Source of the DNA: Carallia brachiata
Taxonomy: Eukaryota; Streptophyta; Magnoliopsida; Malpighiales; Rhizophoraceae
Reading direction: 5' to 3'
DNA length: 64,000 nt
Assembly (NCBI GenBank): GCA_021464245.1
Contig: JADCRB010000037.1
Span: forward strand, 62,001-126,000
Shown here: positions 1 to 11,421 of the stretch, piece after piece
Layout of the letters: each line of letters starts with the position of its first letter
Numbering within the stretch: position 1 is the first letter of the stretch
The notes under the pieces: generated by a model
What the model was told of the DNA's origin: nothing
The model's database searches: none
The model's input: only the letters and a program-made list of their open reading frames with translations
Made by a program: the position numbers and the translations under genes

Positions 1-3000
1 ATTTTTTTTGGTCTGAAAATTTTAATATTTAAAAATTGATTAAACTCTAATTAATTTAATTCAAGTCAGATATACTCATTAAAAAAAGTAAAATTCTTCT
101 TACGCTTATTTTTTTATACATAAAAATTAAATTTAAAATTTTATTTAAAGAGAATTAGAATGCTCACTATTTACACCTACAGGCGTTGATTCAATGAAGC
201 ATATTTATTATGGCAACAGAATGCCCAGAGTACGTTTGCAAGAAAAAGAAGATTCCAAGTGCATGTACGATTAAAGGAGAATTCTAATCAAAATTACTCT
301 TGTTATTTTGATAAAATTTGTTTCTTGGCTTGGACTGAGTGGCCGTCCAGGCTTTGCTGACGTAGAAGCCAACATTATCAGCAGATCTAGTTTCCGCATA
401 AAATTTTTTGCTCGCGGTAGGATGGGAAGAGCAGCTTCTAAAACAATACGCCTACCCAAACACACAGGCACCCACGATAAATCAATCAGTCAAAAAAATT
501 TCAAAAAATCAACCAAAACTAATAAAAAGTGAAGTAAATTTCATTGTTACTTTCCGATAATAACTAAACTTATAATTTAAATGTAATCATTGTATATAAT
601 TATAATAAATTATAGACACAAACTTAGAAAAATTGATCACGTGAAAAAATTAATATCTGAAAAAAAGATATTTAGTTGGTAGAAAGCAATGGGATAATAA
701 TGCAAGTCAATCATATTTATAATTTTATATATAAAAAAATGAGTTTATACATTTTTTTTGAACCATAAAAAACATACATGTCAGTATGTAAATTATTACA
801 TGTGTAGGTCAATGTCAGGAGTCATCCGTTATATCTTCATTCAATCTCTTTTATAAGAAAAATCTACTATTTAAGTACTGATGGGGCCCAATGAGCTCTC
901 CACATATCTGGCGTCAGTGTTGCGAATCTTGAACAAGATACCGCACTATACAAATTCACCCACTTTGTGAGGAAAGTAATGGTAGTAGAACTCGAATTTA
1001 AATTCATACTTATTGAAATCTTAATTCTTTTAAAATTAAATCTTAATTAAGTTATTGCAAAAAAAAAATCTTAATTTTATTAAAATACTAGAAAACACTA
1101 CAAGTTGATTATTAAAGTAATGTTAAATGCTACAAACTATTGAGGGTTTATTAAAAAAAATCTTAAAAATTTTAAAATTAAGCTCATACCGCTACGTCTT
1201 CATTTTTTCCCTTCAGAGGGGGCGTTCGGTTTCAAAATCCAATTCTCTCACATTCTCCAGGTTTTGATGTTGATTTACTGAGAAAAAAAAAAAAAAAACG
1301 GTAAAATCACGATAAAGTTTAATGTGTCGAACATTTTGAACTTCTTGAAAATTAATTCTAAAAACAGTTGCTGATTTTTTTCTGATTAAGAATCTATTTG
1401 GATTATTTATTGAATATTACTATTACTAATTGGTGCTATTGATTACTTATTACTAATTTTTATTTATTATTATTGATTGCTGATAAAACTAATAAAGTGT
1501 TTGATTAATTTTATATTTACTGTTATTGTTGAATAATAAAATGTTTAATTTAGACATCTAATTTATGTAGATATATCATATTGAAAATTTTATTTTTATA
1601 TTTTATAATTTTATATATTTTGAAAATGATATTTTATAAATAATATTGAGAATTGTTTTACTTAATTTTTATTTTTTAAAAAAATATTAATTTGTACTAA
1701 ATGATAAAAATTATTATATTTGAGATTTTTTTTATAAACATCAGTTTTTAAAAAAATTGAAGTGAAAAAAATATTATTTAAGAGTAATTGAAAACAGAAA
1801 TTATTAAAATTATATAAATATTAATAAAATAAATTAACATATATAATTCATATGATATTAAAAAAATAATAAAATTATATAAATATTATTTAAAGATAAT
1901 TTAATTCATATAAATTATTATTAATGTTAAAAAGTGAAAAGTAATTCAAAAAGTAATAAATAATAGTCTGAACCTATTTTTCAATTAATTTTTATTAGAG
2001 AGTTAAATAAGGAAATAAGTAAAATCAAACAGTAGTAAAAAAAGATTTATCAAACACTTATATTCTTATTTTTTAAAAATAAAACGTAAGTATATCTTTA
2101 AAAAATTTACCCAAGTACCGACGGGTTTTGATTTATGAAAAACATAGATGTAACTAAGGTTCCATACTTCCATCGGTTCCTCAAAAAAAAAAAAACAAAA
2201 AAACAAAAAAAAAAGAGAGATAAAAAAGGTTGCATTGGGAAGACTGACGACGTATGTCAATCTTTTTTTTGGTCATATTGGCGGGCGAAGCCTATTAGCA
2301 GCCCAAACGCCATCAGAAAAAGCCTAGTAAATCCTCCAGCCCATCAGCACGCCACCCACTAATCACAGACCTTACAAGAAATGGCTTGTGTCTGCAGCCC
2401 ACACAGAAAAGATAGACTCATTATCATGTCCGCAGGCAGGTCACCAGTCAATTTCGACGGAGACGTGACCTTTTTTTTTTAATAAAAAATAGAAGTGATA
2501 TTTTACATATTTATTAAAAAAAATTAAGTTGAATGTTTTTTTTTTTTTTAGAAACTGAATGTACCATATCATTAAAATCGTAGAAGAATGTTAGTAGGTA
2601 CAGTACGAATAGTAGAGATCCGTTATTATTTAATTAGAAGTCTTAAATTTGAGTATTTAGAATACAGTGACTTTAAATATTTATTAAGAGATCTTTATTA
2701 TTTTTTGAAATTCTATTCAAATCGATCTTAATTAATTTATTTATTAAATTAAATATTAAATTTAAATAAAAATAAATATTATTAAAAAAAGTACATCTCT
2801 CGATACACAACAAGAGTCATTCGTCCTTTGTACACCGGGTGATGCGGCCTCTTTTTTGTTAACCCGGACGCTCGCTAACTAGTCAACTTCTAAGGGGATT
2901 TTTGCAGACTTTGTGTGTGATTTTGGTGTATGAGATATGACAGGATAATAATTTTTTAGTGTAATAAAATAAGATATTATAAGAGATATTATTGTTAATT

Positions 3001-4785
3001 GTTATTTTTTCAATCATTTGAATAAGATAATATGAAATTGTTATTCTATGCCGATAATGGATTAGTGTTATGTACTCAATCTCTTATCCCATCACATAGG
3101 CTAAAGTAAATTCCAAAATATATTTTACATAAAATCCCATAATATTAACCTAAAACTCATTCTCTCTCTTTTTCTCTCATATCTGCTCTTGCCACGGCCG
3201 CTGTTGCTACCGCCACCCTGCCACTAAAAAACAAAAAATTCAATACAATAGTTTTTTAGGAAAAACAAATTGTCTTATAATTACAGAGTTCTTATGGTAT
3301 TTAAATTTATCTCAACTACACTCTTCGAAATTATGCAAAACATAGACTAGTAACCAGTCCTATTTTTTGTTGAACAACATTTGTGAGTCCTATTATATCA
3401 TATCTTATATGTTTATCGTATATTATCCTGTAAATATTGACATTTTCTACAGTTTGAAGATCGAGCGACTGAGGTTCAGGCTTGGTGCAATTGGAAAACA
3501 GACCAAAAACTTGCAAGTGTGCTCTTCTACACTGGAGACTACGCGCCCAATACAATGAAATCTGTATACATCTATTACTATTTGGCCTGCAATTTTTGTT
3601 TTCTCTTAACTTAAATGCATCTACCTCTTTTTTGACATATGAAGAAGAAGACTCTTTCCGAAAAGAGTCTTTATTTGTTAACAGAGTTACGTGCGGAGTG
3701 GAGCATTTGGTTGTCCTTTTCTGCAAGAACCAAGTGATTCTAAACTTCATATTTTGGACGGTAGACAACAATTTTGCTTCATTCCATACGCTATTTCGCC
3801 TAATCGGCATGCATTTTTTTAAACGAAAATTTCGAAGTTGGAAGGCTGTCCCTTTAAATGCATCGAGTTCAAACAGTGCGTCTATAATCCAAACATGTCA
3901 AAAGTAATAAACTTAACGCATTTTCTTTTTTTTACCTATTCAAAGTAACGAGTCACTCTCTCTTCCAATAAATTTTACACTTTTTTTTTAATATTAAAAT
4001 TTAAAACTTTTAAAATAAATGTCTAAATTTTAATCACTAGCGTCATTTGAAAAACAACATTATACATATTTGTTAGCCCTGAAAGAGTGCAAGCGATCTC
4101 ACACCATACCGTATCCGCAAGCTAGAGTGAAAAATATTGGAATACTGCCAAATTACGACATACAGACCACATTGCACCTCCTACTTTAATACCATATCAT
4201 GACACCAAGCAGCTCTTAAGTTCGAAAATTTTAATTGAGGCGTGAAATTGACAGGAAAAAAGAAAAATCCACTTAATTTGAAGTATATTAGAAGCAGTCG
4301 CTTGCTTAATCAATATAATCGAAGGTACAAGTTATCAATGCGTATCATTTTAATTAGTTCTTTTAAATCACGTATTCAATTACTTAAGATGCACTGAATT
4401 GGTTAAAATTTTTAGTAAACGGATGAAAATTCTTTTAAGGAGTCAAGTCACCAATTAATTATATTTAGGGAAATCCAATAACTTTGAGTTTCATATATCG
4501 ATTTTTTTCAATTTCACATATATTTTCCAATTTGATTTGAGTTGCTCGGAAAACATGGGCCTAGTTAACTAATTATTATATCTATTAATAATTAAAAAAA
4601 ATTATATAGTATATACTTAAGTAACAACAAAGTTGTTACGTAAAATCTGAACCATTTAATTATAAAAATTATATTAATTTAAAAAAATAATTATCAAATT
4701 AATTATATATTTAATACATTTCATATTAAATTCGTCTCTCACAATAATTCAAACTTTATCAAACAGCTTCTGACACATTCTAATG
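1..4785. other. AT-rich intergenic DNA, no gene recognised
   Basis: Very AT-rich sequence with many poly-A and poly-T runs. Short open frames on both strands (for example about 308-532 and 3331-3907) have no recognisable domain, overlap on opposite strands and lack splice-site context, so I do not call them genes. A small perfect-arm hairpin occurs near 3650-3673 (AGACTCTTT / AAAGAGTCT). The block at about 1215-2060 is especially AT-rich and could be a decayed MITE, but I found no matching terminal repeats. Confidence 0.6.
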
Positions 4786-4790
4786 CAGCC
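4786..4790. repeat. Target-site duplication of the Tat element (left copy)
   Basis: CAGCC directly precedes the TG start of the left LTR. The identical CAGCC occurs at 14791-14795 directly after the CA end of the right LTR. A perfect 5-bp duplication is what Ty3/gypsy integrases make, and it fixes the element at 4791-14790. Confidence 0.95.
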
Positions 4791-5418
4791 TGTAAAGCGT
4801 AAATTTCGAGCCTAAAATAATTAAACTCGAAAATACAAAAATAAATTACAAATAAAAATTGTAAAGTAAAAGAAAATTTACGTGGGGTCGATCTCCGTAA
4901 ATCCTCCGATTAGTGTTCTTTTTTTTTTTACTCCGTCAAGGGCTGCACGAGCTTGATCTGGACAGAAATAATTTCCACCGCTTTTTCTTGAACTGGATAA
5001 ACTGAAACTGTGTCTGATTTGGATATTTTGACTACGTTTAGGAACCGTAGAGATTTGATCTGAGCCGATCTGGATTAATTTCACCGAGGGTCGAATAGAC
5101 TTGTTCTCGGATGAGCTGCCTGGATTTTGCTGAGGGCCGTATGAGGCTTAATCCCAGCCGGATTTGTAATATTTTGATTTTTTTTTTACTATCTCTCTCT
5201 TTTTTCTTTTTTTCTTCTTTTTTTTTTTTTTCGCTTGCTTCTTTTTTTTTTTTTTCTGCGCGTCGCTGCTGCTGGCTGTCTTCTTCCTTTTTTCTTCTTT
5301 TTTTTCTCTGCCATTTGCTTCAATTTGGGGAGGCCATTTATAGGCCTCCCCCACCTGCTGCCACCAACCAATTGGTTGGTGGCATTAAAGGTTGGCAGCT
5401 GCCAACCTATAAGGTTCA

Positions 5419-5450
<32 letters not shown>

Positions 5451-5466
5451 AAATTATTAGTTTACA
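4791..5466 (-). repeat. 3' LTR of the Tat element (left copy, 676 bp)
   Basis: Begins TGTAAAGCG and ends TTTACA on the plus strand, i.e. TG...CA ends. On the element strand, U3 lies at the right end and includes a TATA-like TATAAAT (complement of 5336-5342) inside the palindrome GGAGGCC/GGCCTCC. It also has two longer perfect palindromes at 5360-5383 and 5391-5408. Pyrimidine-rich tracts (poly-T on plus) fill 5170-5310, and a TA microsatellite lies at about 5418-5435. Confidence 0.93.
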
Positions 5467-5480
5467 AATGCCCCCACTTC
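5467..5480 (-). other. Polypurine tract of the Tat element
   Basis: Directly adjacent to the inner edge of the 3' LTR. Read on the minus strand it is GAAGTGGGGGCATT followed by TGTAAAC, the LTR start. A G-rich tract abutting the LTR is the expected primer site for plus-strand DNA synthesis. Confidence 0.8.
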
Positions 5481-6586
5481 AAGGGTCGGTAAGAAAGATT
5501 TTTACAGAGATAATTCGAACCGAATCTTGAAGTCCAGTTTGAAATTTGGAAAGTCCTGATGAACATTGAATCTTGGAGTCTTCTATCTTTGACCATGTCC
5601 GCTGTTGTTGGATCGCAATAGGAAACCGATATGATCTTGAAGAAGTTAGCAGTCCAGCCAATATAGAAATTGAAGTCTTGGCTCCAGGTGCGTTCGAGCT
5701 TCCATAGCCCGCAAAGGATTTTTTATATCTCTTAAAGTTCCAGAGCTCTGGTGAGGATGATCCAGTAGGCAAATAACTTCAACCTCCCCAAGAGAAAGGC
5801 AGGACCTTGGAACTTCAAGACCGGCTCACAGAGAGACTGACTGTAGTGATGATTCCTAAGTCTGCTTCGACGTAAGGAGAGTAGTTGGAACTTCCCTGTA
5901 CGTCGCTGCATCCAAAGAAAGATTAGGATAATTGCAGCTTCTCATCCCTCTGTGGTAGATGTGAACTAAGGAGAGTAGTTGGAACTCCATGACACCGATG
6001 GCGTTGGAGACTGAGTTTCGAGGGCTTTTAGGGATCCCTCGAAGAAGACTACTCCTTCTTTTCTTAGCTCGTGCGCCTCCAACTTCTTGATCGAAGAACT
6101 TCCTGAGACAAGTGCAGAGACTAGCCATTTTCTTTTGAGAAAGAAGAGCTGAGGGGTGATATTACAACTCGGGCATGCAGATATATATACAAATAATAAA
6201 GAGTTTTTTTTTTTTTTTTTTTTGAAAAGTCAAAAAAAGGTCAGAATCGGGTAGGGCCATCCACGTCCCTTTCCTGCATAAGAGAAAAAGAGGCAGCGGC
6301 TGACGCGTGTCACGAAAGTCGTTACCGTGTGTGCAGAAGTCGTTGCCGTGTGCTGGAAGTCGTTGCCGCGTGCTGCAGAAGCTGCAGAAGTCGTTGCACC
6401 TTATCTTGTCGGCCGTCCTAGCGGGGCCCGAGGTGCAACTCCAAGTCAAGCTCGACCTCGTCTGGTGGGCCGATGATGTTGCGTCGACGTCGCGTTTCCA
6501 GCTGGTTGATGCTGTCGGAATATTCTGGAAAGAGAGGCAAAGTTTCGCCGGAATAACTCCTTTCTGCTAGAAAATTCCTCCTAGAC
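5481..6586 (-). other. 3' non-pol region of the Tat element
   Basis: Spacer between the homeobox ORF and the PPT. It contains short minus-strand open frames (about 5479-5772, 5856-6128, 6162-6449) without recognised domains. A short direct repeat, AAGGAGAGTAGTTGGAACT, occurs near 5874 and again near 5969. A small tandem array of a GTCGTTGCCGTGTGCTG-like unit lies at about 6315-6400, and a poly-T run at 6205-6222. Long non-pol 3' regions with extra ORFs and local repeats are known in Tat-clade elements. No function can be assigned here. Confidence 0.55.
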
Positions 6587-7029
6587 TTAAGTATCTAGGA
6601 GGGATGAACCCTTGGCTGACTCCGTAAGACCACCAGGACCAGCGTGCATGCTCCCATGGGCTACGGCTTTGATGAACATACCGTGGAGAGACCATTGCAG
6701 TGGAAGAACTCGGACCTGCTTCATTTGAGGCGAAGCTGTACTGGTGGGATCTACCATCGGAACAGCAGACTGTTCTTTGGAAAAATCAGCTCTCAGTGCT
6801 GGTTTCTTCCTGCTTCTCCGATTCTGGAACCAATAAAACACATTTTTTCCTTCGATTGCCCCGAGGGCGCAATCGTGAGACAAGTTGGTAAATCTGAGAT
6901 GCATAGGCATAATACCTCCATTGTTGTGGAAGACTTCCTCCAAATTTGCAGTTGCGCCATGGTCGGTTGCCACCTTGTGCGGGGTGACCTTTCTTCTCCC
7001 TTGTCTTGAGGTTCTGCAACTGGTTCCAT
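6587..7029 (-). CDS. Additional ORF with WUS/WOX-type homeodomain inside the retrotransposon (one frameshift)
   Basis: On the same strand as gag-pol, between integrase and the 3' LTR. ATG at 7029, stop at 6587; about 148 codons once one missing base is allowed near 6953. The first frame gives MEPVAEPQDKGEERS and then the homeodomain start TRWQPTMAQLQI. The next frame continues with EEVFHNNGG and ends in helix 3, IEGKNVFYWFQNRRSRKK. Spacing from the helix-1 RW to YWFQN equals that of plant WUSCHEL-related (WOX) homeodomains, including the IEGKNVFYWFQN signature. The break is in a T run: ATT TGG where ATT TTG (I-L) is expected. The C-terminal about 70 residues have no recognisable WUS box or EAR motif. 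WOX proteins are DNA-binding regulators of stem-cell identity; a role here, perhaps binding element or host DNA, is inference. It could also be an inert captured fragment. Confidence 0.75.
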
Positions 7030-7164
7030 CTTTCTTGTGGCAGAGGAGCAAAGGTCTGGTGTGTGTGAAGATCGGTTGAGACTGATGCTGAGTTTCAGAC
7101 TCAAACCCCTCCGTTCTTTTATATTTTTGGGCCGTTCACAGTTTATACTCATGCGGGCCAGGAG

Positions 7165-7375
7165 TTGGATTGGATTTTGAACTTGGTTTTGGACTGTGTC
7201 TGGAACTTGGAATTTTTGGGTTTTGGATTGGATTTGGGTCGAGTGTTTGGGTTTTAGACTTGGATTTTTGGACTTGGGTCGAGTGTTTGGGTTTTGGATT
7301 TGAATTTTGGATTTGGGTTGAGTGTTTGGGTTTGACTCTGAATTGGGCTCAAGTGTTTGGGTTTGGACTTTCGCT
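7165..7375 (-). repeat. Degenerate tandem repeat in the retrotransposon
   Basis: Roughly 40-55-bp imperfect units built on GGGT(C/T)GAGTGTTTGGGTTT followed by TGGA-rich spacers occur at about 7235, 7275, 7315 and 7345. Translated on the element strand this gives a Lys/Gln/Pro/Asn-rich low-complexity stretch in frame with, and upstream of, the homeobox ORF. Tandem repeats near the pol/3' junction are a known feature of Tat-clade elements. Confidence 0.7.
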
Positions 7376-7399
7376 TGGTCTTTCAGATCGGGACTTCGC

Positions 7400-7418
7400 A
7401 TTTTTTTTTTTTTTTTTT

Positions 7419-7455
<37 letters not shown>

Positions 7456-7488
7456 ATTTTTTTTTGATTTTTTTTAAAAAAAACATAT
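7400..7488. repeat. Long poly-T tract
   Basis: Nearly uninterrupted T (A on the element strand) separating the integrase C-terminus from the repeat region. Such a tract is prone to length errors in sequencing. Confidence 0.85.
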
Positions 7489-8571
7489 TTACACATAATA
7501 CTGTTTCAGAAATTTACCATTGATTGGGCCGATTCGGACGCCTTCTTGGTCTGACAGCATGTAAGCGTTGTGAGTGTAGGCCTCCTGCACTAAGTATGGC
7601 CCGTCCCATTTGGAAGTAAGCTTGTCACCAGGCCGATGCTTCATGTTGATGGGCCGTCGCACTGCAAGAACAAGGTCTCCAACTTGAAAAGATCGAGGGG
7701 GACCCTGCGGTTGAACGTGTTGGTGAGCCGGGCTTGGTAGCACTCAAGTTGCTGTTGTGCTTCGAGCCTCCTTTCATCGAGGGCTTCTAACTCATCCAGA
7801 CGTAGGCGAGCATTCTCCTCCTGTGTGAGTCCTTCCAGAACAGCCATGCGCAGGGATGGAATCTGTGTTTCCAACGGCAGTATTGCTTCGACACCGTAGA
7901 CAAGTGAGTATGGCGTCGCCTGTGTTGGAGTCCGGTAAGTTGTACGATACGCCCATAATGCCTCCGGAATTCTGTCATGCCAATCTCTTTTGGATTTAGA
8001 GACTACCTTCCGCAACAGGTTGCATAAGGTCTTGTTGAATGCTTCGGCCAAGCCATTTGCTGGGGCATTGTACATGGATGACTTGTACTGCTTGAACTTG
8101 AACTTCTCGCAGAGCTTGTCGATTAAGCTGTTGTAGAACTGCTTACCATTATCAGTGATGATGAATCGAGGGACTCCATAGCGATAGATCAGCTGAGTCC
8201 GGATGAAATTGGCAACATGCTCCTTCTTTACCTCTCTAAGTGGAATGGCTTCAGCCCATTTTGAGAAGTAGTCGGTTGCTGCGATGTACAGGTGACCCAG
8301 GGATGACTTTGGCAAGGGCCCCACTAAGTCGAGACCCCAAGCTTCAAAGGGCCAGGATGAGACAGTTGGATGCAGTGGCTCCGGTGGTTGATGTATGTAA
8401 TTCGCATGAAATTGACAAGCTTGACAGTTTTAGCAAACTCAATTGAATCACGTACCATGGTTGGCCAGTAGTATCCCATTCTTCTGAGTTGGAAGTGCAA
8501 CTTAGGCCCCGATTGATGTCCGCCACAAACACCAGAATGTGCTTCAGTGAGAGCCTGTTTTGCCTCTTCAT
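7489..8571 (-). pseudogene. Integrase region of Tat pol (frameshifted)
   Basis: Inserts the cDNA into host DNA. In order on the minus strand: an N-terminal HHCC zinc-binding segment (about 8571-8400), the catalytic core (8324 to about 7700) and a C-terminal GPY/F-type module (about 7700-7489). The core shows the D-D-E triad in TDYFSKW, TDNGKQF and AEAFNKT. The C-terminal module shows SFQVGDLVL and KWDGPYLV. Breaks: a frame change near 8430, just before the CxxC pair (CQACQFHAN reads only after the shift), and another near 7700, between NRRV and PRSFQVGD. The domains are otherwise well conserved, so either the lesions are recent or the sequence has small errors. Confidence 0.88.
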
Positions 8572-8597
8572 TGGCTAGGCAGCGAAGTAAAACTCCA

Positions 8598-9718
8598 TCA
8601 AAAGACCTTCGATACAGAGCATCCTTGAGATATATGAACGGGGAGCTCGTCGTTGAATTTCTGTCTTATGACGACGATCTTCGGGCAGCTTCCCGTGCTG
8701 TAGGTAGTCAATGATTGGTTGGCGCCAATCTCGTCCTCCGCGAGACGTACAGATACAGCGTTGGCTGCTGTAGTTTCTTCATCATCCTTTGTGGCACTAT
8801 CCATTTCATACAGCAACAACTGTAGCCTGGATTTCTGACTTTGCAAGAGAAGTGCCAGGTTAGCCAACGCGTCTGCCTGAGTGTTTTCTCGTCGAGGCAC
8901 ATGCTCCAAGGTGATGCTTTCAAATTCATCCATTAGCTGTCGAGCACGTTGATGGTAAGGCGCAAGGTCCTCTTTCTTCACGTCATACAATCCTGTAAGT
9001 TGGTTGATGACGAGCTGGGAATCTCCATGGACTTCTATAGTTGGAATCTTCATATCGACAGCCATTTGAAGACCAATGATCAAAGCCTGGTATTCAGCAA
9101 CATTATTTGAACATAACTCACCGAGAATGATAGCATATGGTAGTATTTGTCGTTGAGGAGTGACAAACACTATGCCGGCACCAGCACCATCACGCCTTGC
9201 TGCACCATCAAAGAACATCGTCCATGGTGGTAGTGTCTCAATGTAAAAGACCTCTTCATCTGGAAGATCATCTGTGAACTCCCAATCTGACGGAATAGGG
9301 TGATCTGCAAGGAAGTCTGCTAGAGCTTGTCCTTTGACTGCTTTTTGAGGCACGTAGACAATGTCGTAGCTTTGTAGGATTACTGCCCACTTGGCAAGTC
9401 GTCCTGACAAGATTGGTCTGGATAAGATATATTTGACAGGATCAGCTCTGGCAATGAGACGTACCGTGTGAGCTTGCATGTAGTGCCTCAGCTTGTCAAT
9501 GGCAAAGAACAGTGCTAGACATGTCTTTTCAATGGGCGAATAACTCAGCTCCGGACCGTTTAGTGTTCTGCTCAAGTAGTACAGGGCAACTTCCTTTCCC
9601 TGCTCGTTTTCCTGTGCAAGCAAGGCTCCCAAAGATCTTTCCTGCGCTGCAATGTAGAGAATCAACGACTTTCCTTGAATTGGAGCACCTAGGACCGGTG
9701 GATTGGAAAGGTACTTCT
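8598..9718 (-). pseudogene. Dual RNase H region of Tat pol (RNH plus archaeal-type aRNH)
   Basis: A 355-codon open frame (8598-9665), linked by a short frame-shifted junction to RT. The first part is the usual gypsy RNase H (SLGALLAQE, YSPIEKTCLALFFAI, ARADPVKYIL). It is followed, after a linker ending ETLPPWTMFFDGAARRDGAG, by a second RNase H with acidic residues in FFDGA, EYQAL, HGDSQLV and ADALANLA. The second domain is the archaeal/plant-type RNase H acquired by the Tat lineage; the first is thought to degenerate into a tether. Together they remove RNA from the RNA/DNA hybrid during reverse transcription. The frame is lost again near 8600 before integrase. Confidence 0.9.
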
Positions 9719-10560
9719 TTATGCTTCAAAGGCTTTGCTGCAAGCTTCGTCCCACTCGAAGTTGACATCCTTCTTCATCAACCGATGGAAAGGTTGACAT
9801 CTCCCAGCTAAATTGGAGATGAAACGGCGAATGTAGGCCAGCTTTCCTTGTAGACTTCGCAGCTCGTGCAGGTTTTTAGGTTCAGGCATCTTTTGAATTG
9901 CCTCAACCTTTGACTGATCAACTTCGATTCCACGATGGCGCACCACGAACCCAAGAAACTTTCCTGATGTGACACCGAATGCGCACTTGAGAGGGTTCAT
10001 TTTGAGCTGATGCCTCCGAAGTCTTTCGAACACTGTCTTGAGATCCTCGAGGTGGTCTTTGCGCTTCTTAGTCTTTACAACTAAGTCATCAACATAACAT
10101 TCTACAATCTTGTGCAGCATGTCATCAAAAATTTTTTGCATAGCACGTTGATAAGTGGCGCCAGCATTTTTCAATCCAAACGGCATAACTTTAGCAGTAT
10201 ATACCTTTTGGGGTGCGGAATGCTGTCAACTCCTCGTCTTCTGGTGCCATTCTGATTTGGTTATAGCCTGAAGAACCATCCATGAAAGACAATGCTTCGT
10301 GACCCGTTGTTGCATCGACTGTGATCTCCGTTATGGGCAACGGAAAGTCATCTTTCGGGCAGGCCTTGTTAAGATCTCGAAAATCAACACATACCCTCAA
10401 CCATCTTCTTTCTTACTTACGGGACAATGGCAATCCACGTTGGGTAGGTGACCTCTCGGATGAAGCCGCATTGATCAGCTTGTTCACCTCCTCCTCGATT
10501 TGTGGAATGAGTTCCGGGCGGAACCGTCGTTGTGGCTGCTTGACAGAACGAACACCCTTC
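9719..10560 (-). pseudogene. Reverse transcriptase of Tat pol (frameshifted)
   Basis: Copies element RNA into DNA. The N-terminal palm starts near 10560 (SVKQPQRRFRPELIPQIEEEV), then RVCVDFRDLNKACPKDDFPLP, SFMDGSSGYNQI and the second palm part MPFGLKNAGATYQRAM. The catalytic YVDD box is intact (CYVDDLVVKTKKR). The first half (10191-10400) stops at TGC-TAA near 10188, exactly where two bases appear to be missing before GTT-ATG-CCG. The reading frame also changes at about 10405-10430. No catalytic residue is altered; only the frame is broken. Confidence 0.92.
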
Positions 10561-11240
10561 TTTACTGCTAGACGATGCACCGCAATTTTCGGGTCAAGTC
10601 CAGGCATTTCTTTGTAACTCCATGCGAACACGTCCCTGTATTGACTTAATACCTGAACATATTCTTGCTCTTCTTCTGCAGTAAGTAAAGCACTTACAAA
10701 TGTAGGTCGAGGATCTTCCGGAGAGCCAAGATTGACCTCCTTGAGTTCATCAACAGTTGCTTGGCCACCATCTTCAAGTTCCGGGGGAGCCTCCTTCACT
10801 TCACCATCTGATGAGTCGGAATCAGCCTCCTCGCTAATTGTGACATGAAATGCAGAACCTCTGACTTCACCTTCTTTGTTTGACTGGATAAGCCTGTCTT
10901 GTTTGGTGGTGGTGGTGATGGCACGTGCATCAGCTGCTCGGCTTCGGCTCTTTAGCGTGATCCGCACAGGTGACTTCTCCTGATAGCCTAAGCCAGGTCG
11001 GGACTGTGATGTTTGAGAAGCGGGCCATGTGTGGACGGCAGCGTACCCATTGTGCTCGGGTTTGAGAAGTCATAGCCCCTTTGCCAAAAGCTTGTATGCA
11101 TTAGGATCAAATCCTTCATGTGTTTTCTTTCTGGAAGTGAGCCGCCTTCGACTGCCCCCGTGTGTGGTTTGACGAAGCCTTTTAATGGTTTTGAGACAAA
11201 ACCGGCTCAATCTTTGGTATCGGCAGAGTGTAAGTCTCCT
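10413..11240 (-). pseudogene. Pol linker between protease and reverse transcriptase
   Basis: An open frame at 10413-10967 encodes an acidic linker (SEEADSDSSDGEVKEAPPE) followed by the pre-RT motif RDVFAWSYKEMPGLDPKIAVH, standard immediately upstream of plant Ty3/gypsy RT. Upstream, at about 11110-11085, out-of-frame GFDPNAYKLLAK is recognisable as the segment found in Tat polyproteins. Several short frame changes occur. Confidence 0.75.
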
Positions 11241-11421
11241 TCAGGTTGTGCAGCTCCTTTGTTTTGGGTTGGCTATGACCTTGCTCCTGTTTAAGATCAA
11301 TACAATAAGAGAAAGGGGGTTGACCTTCTGAGCGTCGTGACTTCGGCACATAGCGTAGGACTGGAGTGGAGCTTGAAGATGCAACATCCTTCGGACGAGT
11401 TCAGCAGGCTGTGGCAGCTTT

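Noticed and set aside
1215..2060. A MITE with GGGGGCGTTCGGTTT end
   Set aside because: No matching inverted end or target duplication could be found.
3331..3907. Overlapping 159- and 141-codon frames on opposite strands
   Set aside because: No recognisable domain or splice context; openness on both strands with a local palindrome points to chance.
5111..5492. Phe-rich and Lys-rich frames in the LTRs
   Set aside because: Translations of poly-T/poly-A tracts within the LTR.
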